NCBI RefSeq assembly: GCF_015706575.1
Contig: NW_024037057.1
Coordinates: forward strand, 4,793,501 to 4,857,500
DNA: 64,000 nucleotides
From: Patiria miniata
Lineage: Eukaryota; Echinodermata; Asteroidea; Valvatida; Asterinidae
Reading direction: 5' to 3'
Shown: positions 41,001 to 48,941 of the stretch, piece by piece
Position numbering within the stretch: position 1 is the stretch's first letter
Layout: every line of letters starts with the position of its first letter
Notes under the pieces: model-generated
The model's input: the letters and a program-made list of their open reading frames with translations, nothing else
Database searches by the model: none
What the model was told of the DNA's origin: nothing
Made by a program: the position numbers and the translations under genes

Positions 41001-43401
41001 GTGCTACATCAACATCATCATGTACAGGTGAGCTCATGCATTATTCACAAATTTGGTCGCTAATTGCATGAATTATTCATTTAATGATGTGTTATGTCAA
41101 GGAGGTGTAAATGTATATGAGCACAGAAAGAACCCACCATTCGACGGTGTGAAATGTGGCCAGCTTTATATCTACAGGTGAGCTCATGCATTATTCACGA
41201 GTTGGTCTCTCATTGCATGAATTATTCATTGATGTATGTAGTATTAAAAGCAACTTGTGTATAGAAGTAGGCATGATCAGACCCACCATTGGACCATGTA
41301 GAAATTGTTGCCATCTTTAGTGTCCTTATATCTACAGGCGAGCTCATGCATTATTCATGAGTTGGTCTCTCATTGCATGAATTATTCATTTATATATAAA
41401 GTACTAAAAGCAACTTGTGTATAAAAGTAGGCGTGATCAAACCCACCATTTGACCATGTAGAAATTGTTGCCATCTTTAGTGTCCTTATATCTACTGGTA
41501 AGCTCATGCATTATTCATTGTTCATTATTCGTGAATAATGCAGTCCTTCTGTTTTGAGGCGTGCGATCACACCCCCACGCCATCACACGCCTGAAAGCCT
41601 CCCGAGAAGTGCGAATAATCGCAGACTGAATCCCTCAGTACGGCATGCCTTGGCATATTAACGGCATAGTTATACTTCATAAATTGTGAAAAATAAAGTA
41701 CGTCGGTGAAGGGAAAATGGCTTTCAAGATGGTTATTGTTAGAAAAGTATCAGATTGTTCAGTCCCAGTTTGGACCACAGAATCACACGCCTAGAAAAAT
41801 CACACACCTAGAAAAATCACACGCCTAAAAAAATCACACGCCTAGAAAAATCACACGCCTAGAAAAAACGCACACCTAGAAAAATCACACGCCTAGAAAA
41901 ATCACACTCCTAAAAAAAATCACACTCCTAGAAAAATCACACGCCTAGAACAATGTAGAAAAATGACAGCCTAGAAAAATCACACTCTACGAAAAATCCA
42001 GGTGTACGTGCCTTTTCACACGCGTGTGATTTTCAAATCAGAAGGACTGATAATGAATTAATTTTGTGTGCTCTGAGACCAGCTCTACTCGTCTTGCTTT
42101 ATTTTGTTCCGATATTGTTCTCATTGTGTAGGCCCTTTGGAAAATTTATCCCGCATGCCAAGTACTGGGCGCTTTTGAGAAGATCATGTACAATGTTGGC
42201 GGAAGGCCGCACTGGGCTAAGGTAAGGATGAGTTACACTGGGCTAAGTTAAAGGTGCATTGGGTACCACCTGGGTAGCATTATGGTTATACCAACGTATC
42301 TGATAGGTAGCAACTGGGTGGAGCAAGATCACACTGGGCTAAGGAAAACGTGCACTGGGTACCACCTGGGTACCATTATTGTAATACATGACTTGGGCAT
42401 CTGATGTACCAACAGATGGGAGCAAGAACACACTGGGCTAAGGAGGAGGTGCTTAGGGTACCATCTGTGTATCATTATTGATATATTGTAATGTGTCTCG
42501 TAGGTACCATTTGGGTGGAGCAAGAACACACTGGCTATTAAAGGAGAGGGTACATTAGGTATCCCGTGGGTACCATTATTGATATACTAAGGTGTTTCTT
42601 GGGTACTGATTAGGTGGATCAAGAACACACTGGGCTAACTAGAAGGTGCATTGGGTACCACCTGGGTCCTGTTATTGTTATACTTGATGTATCTGATAGG
42701 TAGCAACTGGGTGGAGGAAGACCACACTGGGCTAAGGAGAGGGTGCATTGGGTACCACCTTGGTACCAGTATTGTTACTAAACTATCTGATAGGGTAGCA
42801 ACTGGGTGCAGTAAGAACACATTGGGCTAAGGAAAATGTGCATAGGGTACCATCTGGTTACCATTATTGATCATACTGAGGTGTCTCATAGGTACCATTT
42901 GGGGTGGGCAGGTGCATTGGGTACCACCTTGGTACCAGTATTGTTAAGCTATAAAGTAATGTATCCGATAGGTAGCAACTGGGTGGAGTGACAACACATT
43001 GTGCTTAAAGTAAACGGTGCATAGATGCCATCTGGGTACCATTATTGATCTATCAATAATAGCACATGTATACATGTACTAAGGTGTCTCATATGTACCA
43101 GTGGGGTGGAGCAAGAACACACTGGGCTAAGGAAAAACTGAATTGGGTACCACCTGGGTACTATTATTCACATACTAGTGTATCTGAACTGTTGAAACTG
43201 GGTGATAAAAGACTACAATGGGCTAAGGAGCAGGTGCATTGGGTACCGTCTGGGTGCCATGGTATCTTATGTAGGCTATGGCCACTGCACCAAAATGTGT
43301 ATTGAAAAAGAGGAACCTACAAAGCAATCAATGAAGAGTTCTGCAAAGGCAATCTTATATTGAAATTTTGATGAAAAAAAATCATAGAAAATTTTCCCCC
43401 C

Positions 43402-43439
<38 letters not shown>

Positions 43440-43587
43440 CACACCCACGCCTCCGCAGGCTCACAAGTTGACGGCTGCCGATTTCAAGATTGCCTACCCG
43501 GAGTTTGAGGCGTTCTGCAAGATCCGCCGGCAGCTGGACCCACAAGGCATGTTCCTGAACGACTACATGGAGAAGGTGCTGTTGTAG
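20085..43587 (+). CDS. GULO: L-gulonolactone oxidase, ten exons, one apparent frameshift in exon 9
   Basis: Flavoenzyme of the ER membrane that oxidises L-gulono-1,4-lactone to the precursor of L-ascorbate. Coding exons: 20085-20177, 24006-24131, 25884-25981, 32074-32164, 35719-35904, 38157-38341, 39731-39880, 40863-41027, 42132-42221, 43459-43587; all have GT-AG introns with matching phases up to exon 8. About 437 residues versus 440 in rat. Key parts: [10 protein letters not shown] with the likely covalent-FAD histidine at about residue 50, [26 protein letters not shown], a hydrophobic segment near residues 248-275 (rat has a membrane segment there), [19 protein letters not shown], the HWAK motif, and the ending [11 protein letters not shown]. 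Start: ATG at 20085 has A at -3 and G at +4, and an in-frame TGA lies just upstream; an AG at 20069-20070 suggests a 5' untranslated exon. Oddity: exon 9 is 90 nt where 91 are needed. After YW the codon at 42169-42170 has only two bases, and the expected [17 protein letters not shown] continues in the shifted frame. As assembled, translation would end in early exon 10. Confidence 0.96.
20216..21243. repeat. One-kilobase near-perfect palindrome in GULO intron 1
   Basis: The left arm from AAATCAGAAGGCTTCCTCC and the right arm ending GGAGGAAGCCTTTTGATTT are inverse copies of about 480 bp. The short centre is near 20700-20768. It starts about 39 bases after the first coding-exon donor. Both arms carry the same non-coding sequence. 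It is either a fold-back element or an assembly artefact. Confidence 0.85.
21688..22160. repeat. Family X fragment, TCTG microsatellite and family T fragment
   Basis: 21688-21901 matches one half of family X including its GCGTCTAAAGACGC hairpin. A CCTCCTGGCTGTATAAAG hairpin and a (TCTG)n tract at 21958-22005 follow. 22030-22160 matches the inner end of family T (see 23434-23808). Confidence 0.6.
22230..22850 (+). repeat. AT-rich tandem repeat, about 130 bp, four units
   Basis: Units share CACTATCAATTTTTGTATGTC, CATTTAAAACCTACTGGTAGG and AGTGAACTTTTAAAT. Moderately diverged. In GULO intron 1. Confidence 0.75.
23434..23808. mobile_element. MITE family T, copy 1
   Basis: Ends AAAAAGTCTCCGGTTTCTGG and, inverted, CCAGAAACCGGAGACTTTTT. 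About 375 bp. Copy 2 lies at 44608-44990. Long A or T runs at the ends. No coding capacity. Confidence 0.75.
24180..24480 (+). repeat. C-rich tandem repeat close to the GULO exon 2 donor
   Basis: About 125-bp units sharing GCCAGCCGGCACTGGCGG and CCAACTTTCA, separated by C runs. It starts about 50 bases into intron 2. Confidence 0.75.
24682..25208 (+). mobile_element. TTAA MITE family Y, full copy 3
   Basis: TTAA on both sides; ends AGGGAATATACATCATTTGC and GTTGTATTTTCCCT. Central palindrome ACGCTGGTCGGCCGACCAGC. In GULO intron 2. Confidence 0.85.
25209..25883. other. GULO intron 2, right part, ACCGA-rich inverted block
   Basis: About 25300-25440 and 25715-25800 are rich in ACCGAACCGA and CCGACCCGA words, probably the two ends of an unclassified element. 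No gene. Confidence 0.4.
25982..26687. other. GULO intron 3, left part, nothing recognised
   Basis: Unique-looking sequence with several Alu-unlike GC patches (about 26150-26330). No gene or repeat family recognised. Confidence 0.5.
26688..26890 (+). repeat. Dispersed repeat with CAGTGGCGTAGCCAGGAAT start, copy 1
   Basis: G-rich body with GGCGTCATGTAGATCAATGA. Copy 2 is at 27881-28060. A (AAAC)n tract follows at about 26998-27030. Confidence 0.7.
26891..27880. other. GULO intron 3, AAAC microsatellite and unassigned GC-rich block
   Basis: A-rich stretch with AAAC repeats at 27000-27200. A GC-rich block at about 27590-27870 stands out in composition but has no recognised frame or ends. Confidence 0.4.
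27881..28060 (+). repeat. Dispersed CAGTGGCGTAGCCAGGAAT repeat, copy 2
   Basis: Same order of parts as copy 1 at 26688-26890, slightly shorter. Confidence 0.7.
28168..28440 (+). repeat. Dispersed repeat W, copy 2
   Basis: Matches 9305-9545 (inverted) and 44252-44478, with an internal duplication of the CACCGTTCCTT block. Confidence 0.7.
28890..29414. mobile_element. TTAA MITE family X, copy 2
   Basis: TTAA flanks; ends AGCTGCAGTCCATCATTTG and AATGATGGACTCTAGCT. In GULO intron 3. Confidence 0.85.
29705..30418 (-). repeat. Dispersed repeat Q, copy 2
   Basis: Inverse of 16862-17580 over essentially the whole length, including the GCAGCACCC fold at the right end. Confidence 0.75.
30554..31106. 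mobile_element. TTAA MITE family X, copy 3
   Basis: TTAA flanks; ends AGATATAGTCCATCATTCG and AATGATGGACTATAGCT. Central GTGCGTCTTAAGAAGCAC hairpin. Confidence 0.85.
31382..31904 (-). mobile_element. TTAA MITE family Y, copy 4
   Basis: Inverse orientation: AGGGAAAGTACAACATTTGC at left, GATGTATATTCCCT at right, TTAA on both sides. In GULO intron 3. Confidence 0.85.
32143..32190 (+). repeat. 21-bp duplication of the GULO exon 4 donor
   Basis: TATCCTGGCAACACAG|GTCAG is followed at once by TATCCTAGCAACAGATGTCAG-like text, so the junction is repeated with a second GTCAGT donor at 32186. Extension to that donor would add seven codons (VSILATD) in frame. Confidence 0.85.
32190..32371 (+). repeat. 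TTCTTATAAGA palindromic minisatellite
   Basis: 11-bp units containing the perfect palindrome TCTTATAAGA. The array resumes after the SINE at about 32738-32885 and recurs in each 1.08-kb copy downstream (for example 33706-33962). Confidence 0.9.
32372..32720 (+). mobile_element. tRNA-derived SINE, full copy
   Basis: The head GGTGGCTTGTGCGTAAAGCG and GGTTCGAATCC is tRNA-like (A and B boxes). A conserved body follows (CGGGCCCTCCGGTTTTCCTC, GATGTGGCCGGCAGCC), with an (ATT)n tail. Inserted into the TTCTTATAAGA array. Other copies at 36307-36631 (full) and truncated ones at 33414-33690 and 34494-34768. Confidence 0.85.
32881..35565 (+). repeat. 1.08-kb tandem duplication, two and a half copies
   Basis: Units 32881-33960, 33961-35039 and a partial 35040-35565, all starting GACTTTTTCGTAGGGGTTGC. 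Copies 1 and 2 differ by about one base in a T run; copy 3 by a handful, so the event is recent. Each unit carries the MITE at 32951-33214, a 5'-truncated SINE, an (ATT)n tract and a TTCTTATAAGA array. It fills most of GULO intron 4. Confidence 0.95.
32951..33214. mobile_element. MITE with CCAGGGCCCAATTTCAT ends
   Basis: Inverted ends CCAGGGCCCAATTTCATAGA and GAAATTGGCCCCTGG, then paired GCTTAAGCACAAAATTTGC. About 264 bp, repeated in the next two tandem units (34031-34293, 35110-35374). Confidence 0.8.
36307..38120 (+). mobile_element. SINE copy split by a Helitron-like insertion
   Basis: The SINE head and body run 36307-36621. Its ATT tail is present as CCAAATTATT before 36632 and TTATTATTATTATT after 38107, so the element at 36632-38107 landed inside the tail. 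Confidence 0.85.
36632..38107 (+). mobile_element. Helentron-like non-autonomous Helitron
   Basis: The left end is GAGTGGTCGGG...CCCGACCACTC, itself a hairpin. The right end repeats CCCGACCACTC, then has a stem-loop GCGTTTGT-AACA-ACAAACGC and ends 10 bases later in CTAG. It is inserted between T and T. A 3' hairpin before CTAG, a shared short inverted motif at both ends and T-T insertion are known Helentron traits. About 1.48 kb with no Rep/helicase. Its right end is 49 bases from GULO exon 6. Confidence 0.75.
38517..38780 (+). mobile_element. tRNA-derived SINE, second family
   Basis: tRNA-like head: GTGGCGTAGTGGTTAGGG (A box) and GGGGTTGAATCC (B box). A block with TGTGTCCTTGGGCAAGCCAC and CCACCCAGGAGTGTAAA resembles the central conserved domain shared by deuterostome SINEs. 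In GULO intron 6. Family naming is inference. Confidence 0.7.
39008..39551. mobile_element. TTAA MITE family X, copy 4
   Basis: Left end AGCTACAGTCCATCATTTGC after TTAA; right end GATGGACTATACC with TTTAG, one base off the TTAA site. In GULO intron 6. Confidence 0.85.
39881..40311. other. GULO intron 7, left part
   Basis: Nothing recognised except a small GGTCAGTATGCTCTGACC hairpin at about 40040-40058. Confidence 0.5.
40312..40585. mobile_element. Small TIR element (TAGGCCATCAGCCT ends)
   Basis: Inverted ends TAGGCCATCAGCCT and AGGCTGATGGCCTA, 274 bp, in GULO intron 7. No coding capacity. Confidence 0.7.
41018..41540 (+). repeat. Tandem repeat made of the GULO exon 8 donor region
   Basis: Four units of 150-160 bp, each starting TACAG|GTGAGCTCATGCATTA. 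Junction positions are 41027/41028 (true), 41177/41178 (GTGAGC), 41337/41338 (GCGAGC) and 41497/41498 (GTAAGC). Each later copy is preceded by a pyrimidine-rich TTATATCTACAG, so it could also read as an acceptor. Using a later donor would meet an immediate in-frame TGA. Confidence 0.9.
41541..42049. mobile_element. TIR element carrying an 18-bp minisatellite
   Basis: Ends CAGTCCTTCTGTTTTGA and TCAAATCAGAAGGACTG; ATAATG flanks both sides. The inner part, about 41780-41990, is some eleven units of ATCACACGCCTAGAAAAA. In GULO intron 8, no coding capacity. Confidence 0.8.
42210..43260 (+). repeat. Tandem repeat made of the GULO exon 9 donor region
   Basis: About ten to twelve units of roughly 100 bp, each starting CACTGGGCTAAGG as in the last codons of exon 9, followed by GTGCATTGGGTACCACCTGG and TACCATTATTG. 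Only the first, true junction keeps GTAAGG; later copies read GGAAAA, GGAGGA and similar. It fills most of intron 9. Confidence 0.9.
43391..43440 (+). repeat. Poly-C run in the acceptor tract of GULO exon 10
   Basis: About 45 C, nearly unbroken, ending some 20 bases before the exon 10 boundary at 43459. It serves as, or sits next to, the pyrimidine tract. The exact length is likely unreliable in assembly. Confidence 0.85.
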
Positions 43588-44251
43588 GTCAAAGGTCATG
43601 CGGTCGGTCAAAGGCCATGTGTTACCGTGGCGACACGATCATCGGCTTGACGGCAACAACATGCACCATAGACCATTATCATGTTGCAGCCATCTTCAAG
43701 TGATTTTTTCCCATTCAAATCAAGGTAACCAAAGCGAGGCTGGAAGGAAAAATAGTCTGGTTCCTTTTCGCGCGGAAAACATTTATCATTCTGTACTGTT
43801 GCGGGATACAGGGAACATGACTGAAATGGTGGCAGCATGACAAAGGTCTATTCACCAAGAAACTGAAATGACACTGAGGAGTGTCTTTATTTTGTGCCGT
43901 TCATTTAATAGTAATAATACATTCCTTTAGAAATGGTGTGGTCTATTTTCTTATTGTATCTGGTTCGTTCGGTCATCATTACAATGTATTAGCACTATGC
44001 GATGTAAAGGAAAATGTTGACGGCAATTATGTAAAATAATTTAAACGTTATATTGTTGGGAAATTTTTTTAAGAAATATGAGCTATGTGGGGCTGCCCTT
44101 GAATGCAAATAGATATTATACCCACAAAAAAATTTAAATTGTACCAAAAGTAAGTCATATCGCGCAAAACGTTTAACAAATGTTGTATTAGTGCTAGTTT
44201 ATTCATAATTAAAGCCTGCTGGTTAATATACGGTGCTAGTCGGTCAGTATG
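43588..44251 (+). other. GULO 3' untranslated and downstream region
   Basis: Follows the TAG at 43585-43587. No AATAAA is seen close by; ATTAAA at about 44207 is the nearest weak poly(A) signal. No other gene. Confidence 0.5.
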
Positions 44252-44478
44252 AGCTCCGTGCGCTACCAAAAGAGGGCGCCCTTTTACCTAACAACGACTT
44301 CCCATGGGCGGGACATTTTCCTGGTTGGCGCGCACCGTTCCTTGTGTGTGGCGCACGTACACCAGGGGATTTGTTCTGTTTACACGCTGTGGCCGCGCTT
44401 TGCGGCAAATGAATTGCAGTCAGGCAAGATGGCGTCGGTCGGTCACCCCCAACTGTACTTCCATTGCCGGTGAGGGGG
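44252..44478 (+). repeat. Dispersed repeat W, copy 3
   Basis: Best match to the inverse of 9305-9545, including CAAGATGGCGTCGGTCGGT and CCCCCAACTGTACTT. Confidence 0.7.
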
Positions 44479-44607
44479 TACTTTGTATGCTGGCTCATTT
44501 TACAGTCTTATCCAAAATTAAACCTTTTTTTTTTGTTAGTTTTGTTTTCCATCCGAGCCATACATTCCATTTTTGTCTTAAGTAGTCAAATAGTTTTCTT
44601 GCCTTTA

Positions 44608-44990
44608 GGCCCAAAAAAGAAAGTCTCCGGTTTCTGGTATGGAGCTTACCCAAAAAGTGGTGCGGCGACGCGGCTTTTTTTTTTTTTTTTTTTTTTTTTT
44701 GCCTGTTTTTTTTTGCTTGAAATGTCGGCTGATGACTGCAAATGGTGCCCGACTAAACTTTAAGTGCAAATATATGGGAGTCCAGAGAGGCCACATAAAG
44801 CTTATTCTCGATCATAACCCCATCTAAAAACATGTTAAAATTGTACAGCAGCAGGATTCAAGTCAAACTAGTGAGTTTGGCAGTTTTGAGACGTCATCTT
44901 TTATTGAAAAAAAAAACTTTTTCATATTGCCGACGCGCATGGCTACGGCAATGTGCGCGCATACCAGAAACCAGAGACTTTTTTGTTTGG
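44608..44990. mobile_element. MITE family T, copy 2
   Basis: Ends AAAGTCTCCGGTTTCTGG and CCAGAAACCAGAGACTTTT, as at 23434-23808. A T run of about 27 at 44675-44700. Confidence 0.75.
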
Positions 44991-45453
44991 TCTTATGGAC
45001 AGAACTTGGGCATTTTTGAGTCGTAAATAACGGGTTAGGCAAAGTAAAACAAAAACGATCCAGTTGATCGTCTGGGTTTTTCAAAAAGAGGTTTTAATTA
45101 GCTATCCTAATAGTGAGTAGAGTCAAAATATTCATGTTAAACATGTTCTATGTATGTTATTAAAGCGAAATACAAGAAAAAGTTAGCTTTTCGAGGTGAG
45201 AAAAAAAAAATTAAAAGGATGCGGCTTCAAAAAAGGATGCGGGCAGGTACGATTAGCTGGGGTTTTTTTTGTACTTGAGCTTTGTATATTTAAACTAAGA
45301 ATTTTTGAATTATGTAATTATGGAAACATTGGACGTTTGGTTTGTTAGCCTTCCCCCTCCCCCCCCCCCCCAAAAAAAAAACAATTACAAAATCCCAACT
45401 GACATCCGCTGTCATGATTGACTTACTGACTTTGATTTCAAAGCTACAAAAAC

Positions 45454-45776
45454 GGGGTCCGCTCATAAGTCCGACGCCTCAATAGGTCCGACGCCTCATT
45501 AGTCCGACAAAATTGCATCCCCTAACCAAATAAAGACCCATAAGTCCGACGCCTCATAGGTCCGACGCCTCATAAGTCCGACGCCTCATAGATCCGACGC
45601 CTCATAGCTCCGACGCCTCGTAAGTCCGACAAATTAAACGCCTCGTTTTTTCGTTGTCGGACTTATGAGGCGTCGGACCTATGAGGCGGAATAAATAAAT
45701 TTTATGCCTCATAAGTCCGAAATGTCGGACTTATGAGGCGTCGACCTATGAGGCGTCGGACTTATGATACGGCCCC
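45454..45776. mobile_element. TIR element built of ATAAGTCCGACGCCTC units
   Basis: The left half is direct tandem units with ATAAGTCCGACGCCTC; the right half has the inverse GAGGCGTCGGACTTAT. Outer ends GGGGTCCG and CGGCCCC pair. The whole block can fold on itself. No coding capacity. Confidence 0.75.
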
Positions 45777-47763
45777 ACAAAAACCGCCAGATTCAGCATG
45801 TCCAAGTGAGAGTGGCCCAAGTAAAATTAACACCCTTTCACTTTATAGTTGATTGTATTTCTTGATCTAGGGACCCAAGTGGAATGGGGTAAAAAGGAGT
45901 GGATTGAGAAATAGTCGGGCTTTAATGTAATACATAATTTCATTAAGGAATAAAAAAAATAACCAGCTTTAAATATTTGTTTCTGAATGTTGCAGTTTTT
46001 TGGGCATACTCTGTTCAATATTTACAATTATTTTAAGTAAATAGAAGATACCTTTTTGGGACTTGAGTTACAGATTATTTTATTTTTTCTATGAGCTATA
46101 CATAAAACTAAATATTGAAATATTTGGGAATTTGGATTTTCCTGCACTTCGAATTAAGTATTCGCATTGCGTCCCTTAGCCGTATTGTTATATTAAATCA
46201 TGCACTGTAATTTATCTCTTGGTTGTTGTTGTTGTTGTTGTTGTTCTCAGTAGTGAGGTGAAATCTGAATGAATATTATGGAAAGATTCCCACATCTGGC
46301 CATCACTTGTCACCCTGTGCACAAACCATATGAGACTGATATGCATATATAATAACACTTAAAATCATAAAGTGGATTTTAATTCTTATAAATCATAACA
46401 GTTGCTTTAATGATTTGAACAAAAACATAATTATTCATCCGAGTTCATCGTATTCGTAGGGAGGTATAAGAAAGTCCAACTGGGCAAGGCCTATATCGTT
46501 CTTGTGGGGTGATGTTCCTTTCAGAACACATCACCCCACTATTTTAACGATAGAAAAACATCACCCCAGAAGAGGATCTTTAGAAAAAGGGATAAAAGGA
46601 GCACAATGCTATCACCCCACAATTCCGTCTGGCTGGGATGTCCGTTTAGGCCTAGTACTAACAGAAAGCCAGTACCATTGAACACCAAAATATCCACCAT
46701 CTTTTTCAATGTTTAATTTATTAATTCTCGGGCTTTAGGTTAAATCTGAATGAATATTATGGAAAGATTCACATATCTGGCCATCATTTGTGCACATGAT
46801 GATGAGACTGGCCTGAAAATTACTAAGCGTAAAACATTACCGCTAAATTCGTCTCCTCGTGAAAACTTAAAATGCCACACGCGCGTTGTTTTGCGGGGCA
46901 AAGTCAATTTGTCTCTTTGTGAAAACTCAAACGCCTGTACGCGCGTTGTTTTTGTCCCATAGAACAACATGATAAAGTTGGAATTTGTCTCTTCGTGAAA
47001 ATACGATTCAGGTGAAATTTCCCTACATTGATTGTCATGATTTCACTGATTTACACTGATTTTTTTATCCGAAAAAATTCGCCAAAAGGGTCGTTGCTGT
47101 TTACTTAACCGATTTCGCCTGGAAAAAAAGAATTTCGAAAAAAAATTGTTGAATTTTGGCCGAATTGGCGTCCCTTCGTAAAAACCTTGACGCCATAATA
47201 ATGACTCTTTAAGTGAAACAAAGTGTTTTTTCACTGGTGTACATTAAGATAGTGACTGGTAGGCCCTTCCATCTGAAAAGAATATTGCAGTCATGTCACA
47301 TCCGGGATTTTAATAATAAAAAAGTCAAATTACGATGTGCGCATGCGCAGTTCGAATACCGAACGGACTCGGTTTTACAAGGGTGCCAAAAAACTGATGA
47401 CTATACGAAAAATATTGTGCAATATGCTAGCCGAAGAGGAGGTGTGCTGGCCGGCTGTGCCTGTCTCTACTTCGCTTCGCCGGATAAAATTAGCTGACTT
47501 TGTTCTTATCCAAAGTTCAGTTTCATGGGTGATCAACTGATAATTTGCGTGTAAAGTTCGTTTACGTACACTGGTGTATGCTGCTGGATAATTGGTCGGG
47601 CAAATCGTGTTTAATGCGTCCTTAAAGGTCAATTTCTAGTGCACTTTGGTAAATTATAATTTGAGTGAGCCAGATTGGTTCACCCCTCTTTTAACAATGG
47701 ACGTATCTGAAAACATTAAAATCATACAATAATGCATATTACCCCATAATAAGCATATATATA
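45777..47763. other. Spacer between GULO and the MAM gene
   Basis: About 46252-46330 and 46738-46815 share GAATGAATATTATGGAAAG and ATCTGGCCATCA (also at 10938-11000), a dispersed repeat with unknown ends. A GGGGTGATG / CATCACCCC hairpin lies at 46505-46535. No gene supported. Confidence 0.5.
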
Positions 47764-48255
47764 CAGTGTGAATAAAAAAAAAAACGCTTCTCATATAGCA
47801 GGACTAATTTTTGAATGAAGTTTTGCCTGTAGCACTTTCAAAATCTATTATGAAACCCCAATTCATAAACTTTCTTTTAGTACAAGAATCATTCAGATCA
47901 CTCCTGTACTTTCAGGTTACTGCATTTTGATTTTAAACATCGTTTTATAGTTCTGTCCACGGATCACAACAAAAAAGTAAGTGTTCTTTCAGCAAAACGA
48001 AAACAATTCTCATTCTCGTTTTGCTGAAAGAATAGGTACTGTTTTTTAGTGATCCGTGGAATGAACTTTAAAACGGTGTTACATGTTGTGTTCAAAATGT
48101 CGTAACTTGAAAAGTACACGAGTGATTTGAATGATTCTTGTACTAAAAGAAAGCTCATTGATTGGGCTTTCTTATCCTAGATTTTGAAAGTGCTACAGGC
48201 AAAACTTCATTCAAGAATTGGTCCTGCCATTTGGGATGCGTTTTTTTTACTCACC
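47764..48255. mobile_element. Fold-back element P, copy 1
   Basis: Nearly the whole length is inverted repeat: TAGCACTTTCAAAATCTA against AGATTTTGAAAGTGCTA, AGTACAAGAATCATTC against its inverse, and a centre TTCTTTCAGCAAAACGA. Copy 2 lies at 56797-57262. Confidence 0.8.
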
Positions 48256-48941
48256 ATGTAAATGCCAATTGCCAATTAAGTAAAAAGTGATTTAAAATGA
48301 AAAGTCAGTTGGTCGGTGTATTAAACTATAGGCCTAAACAATTTCCTTTTTTTAAGTTCATTGTCAAAAGTCGTTTATGACTACACGTAATACGATTTTA
48401 AAAAGTACAAAGTGGACTATTCCATTTTTGGAAAGGTGTTGGTAGGTTTATTTGTAAAACCAGTAATTATCTCACCACTCGTACTAACAAATCAGGGTTT
48501 TGTTTTCTAGGGCAATACCAAGGGGCGTTCCCCTTGTCTTATCAGCCAAGTCAGTAACGGTACGGTACCAACGCACACCGCCACCCGATACACTTAACCT
48601 GTCACTGAGGTTCGGTGCACAACTCGGTCTCGGTGGTACATTTTCAAGAAAACCATCGATGACATTAACAAAAATGGTGCACTTCTGAGCAGTTCCGAAA
48701 CATTTCTGTTCTCCGGGTGCTGTTTTTTGCGCCTGTTAATAATTTGCCTGGAGAGTTGGTGGGATTTTACATACCCTTGCTGCCGGCCAATACTTTTTGC
48801 GCTTACGAAGCAACCCAAGAGCCTGTATCTATACGTTGCGTTGTTCTGCCGCGGCACCGGACAAGAAGAACCAGGAACTGAACTGGTTGGCGACCAGAAC
48901 CTTCCCACCTGTGATTGTTGACGACCACCTCAGTCGCCAGA
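48256..48941 (+). other. Upstream region and likely 5' UTR of the MAM gene
   Basis: GC content rises from about 48500. GGTACGGTACC sits at 48560-48570. No TATA box is recognised. The open frame at 48500-48688 has no family resemblance. Confidence 0.4.
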
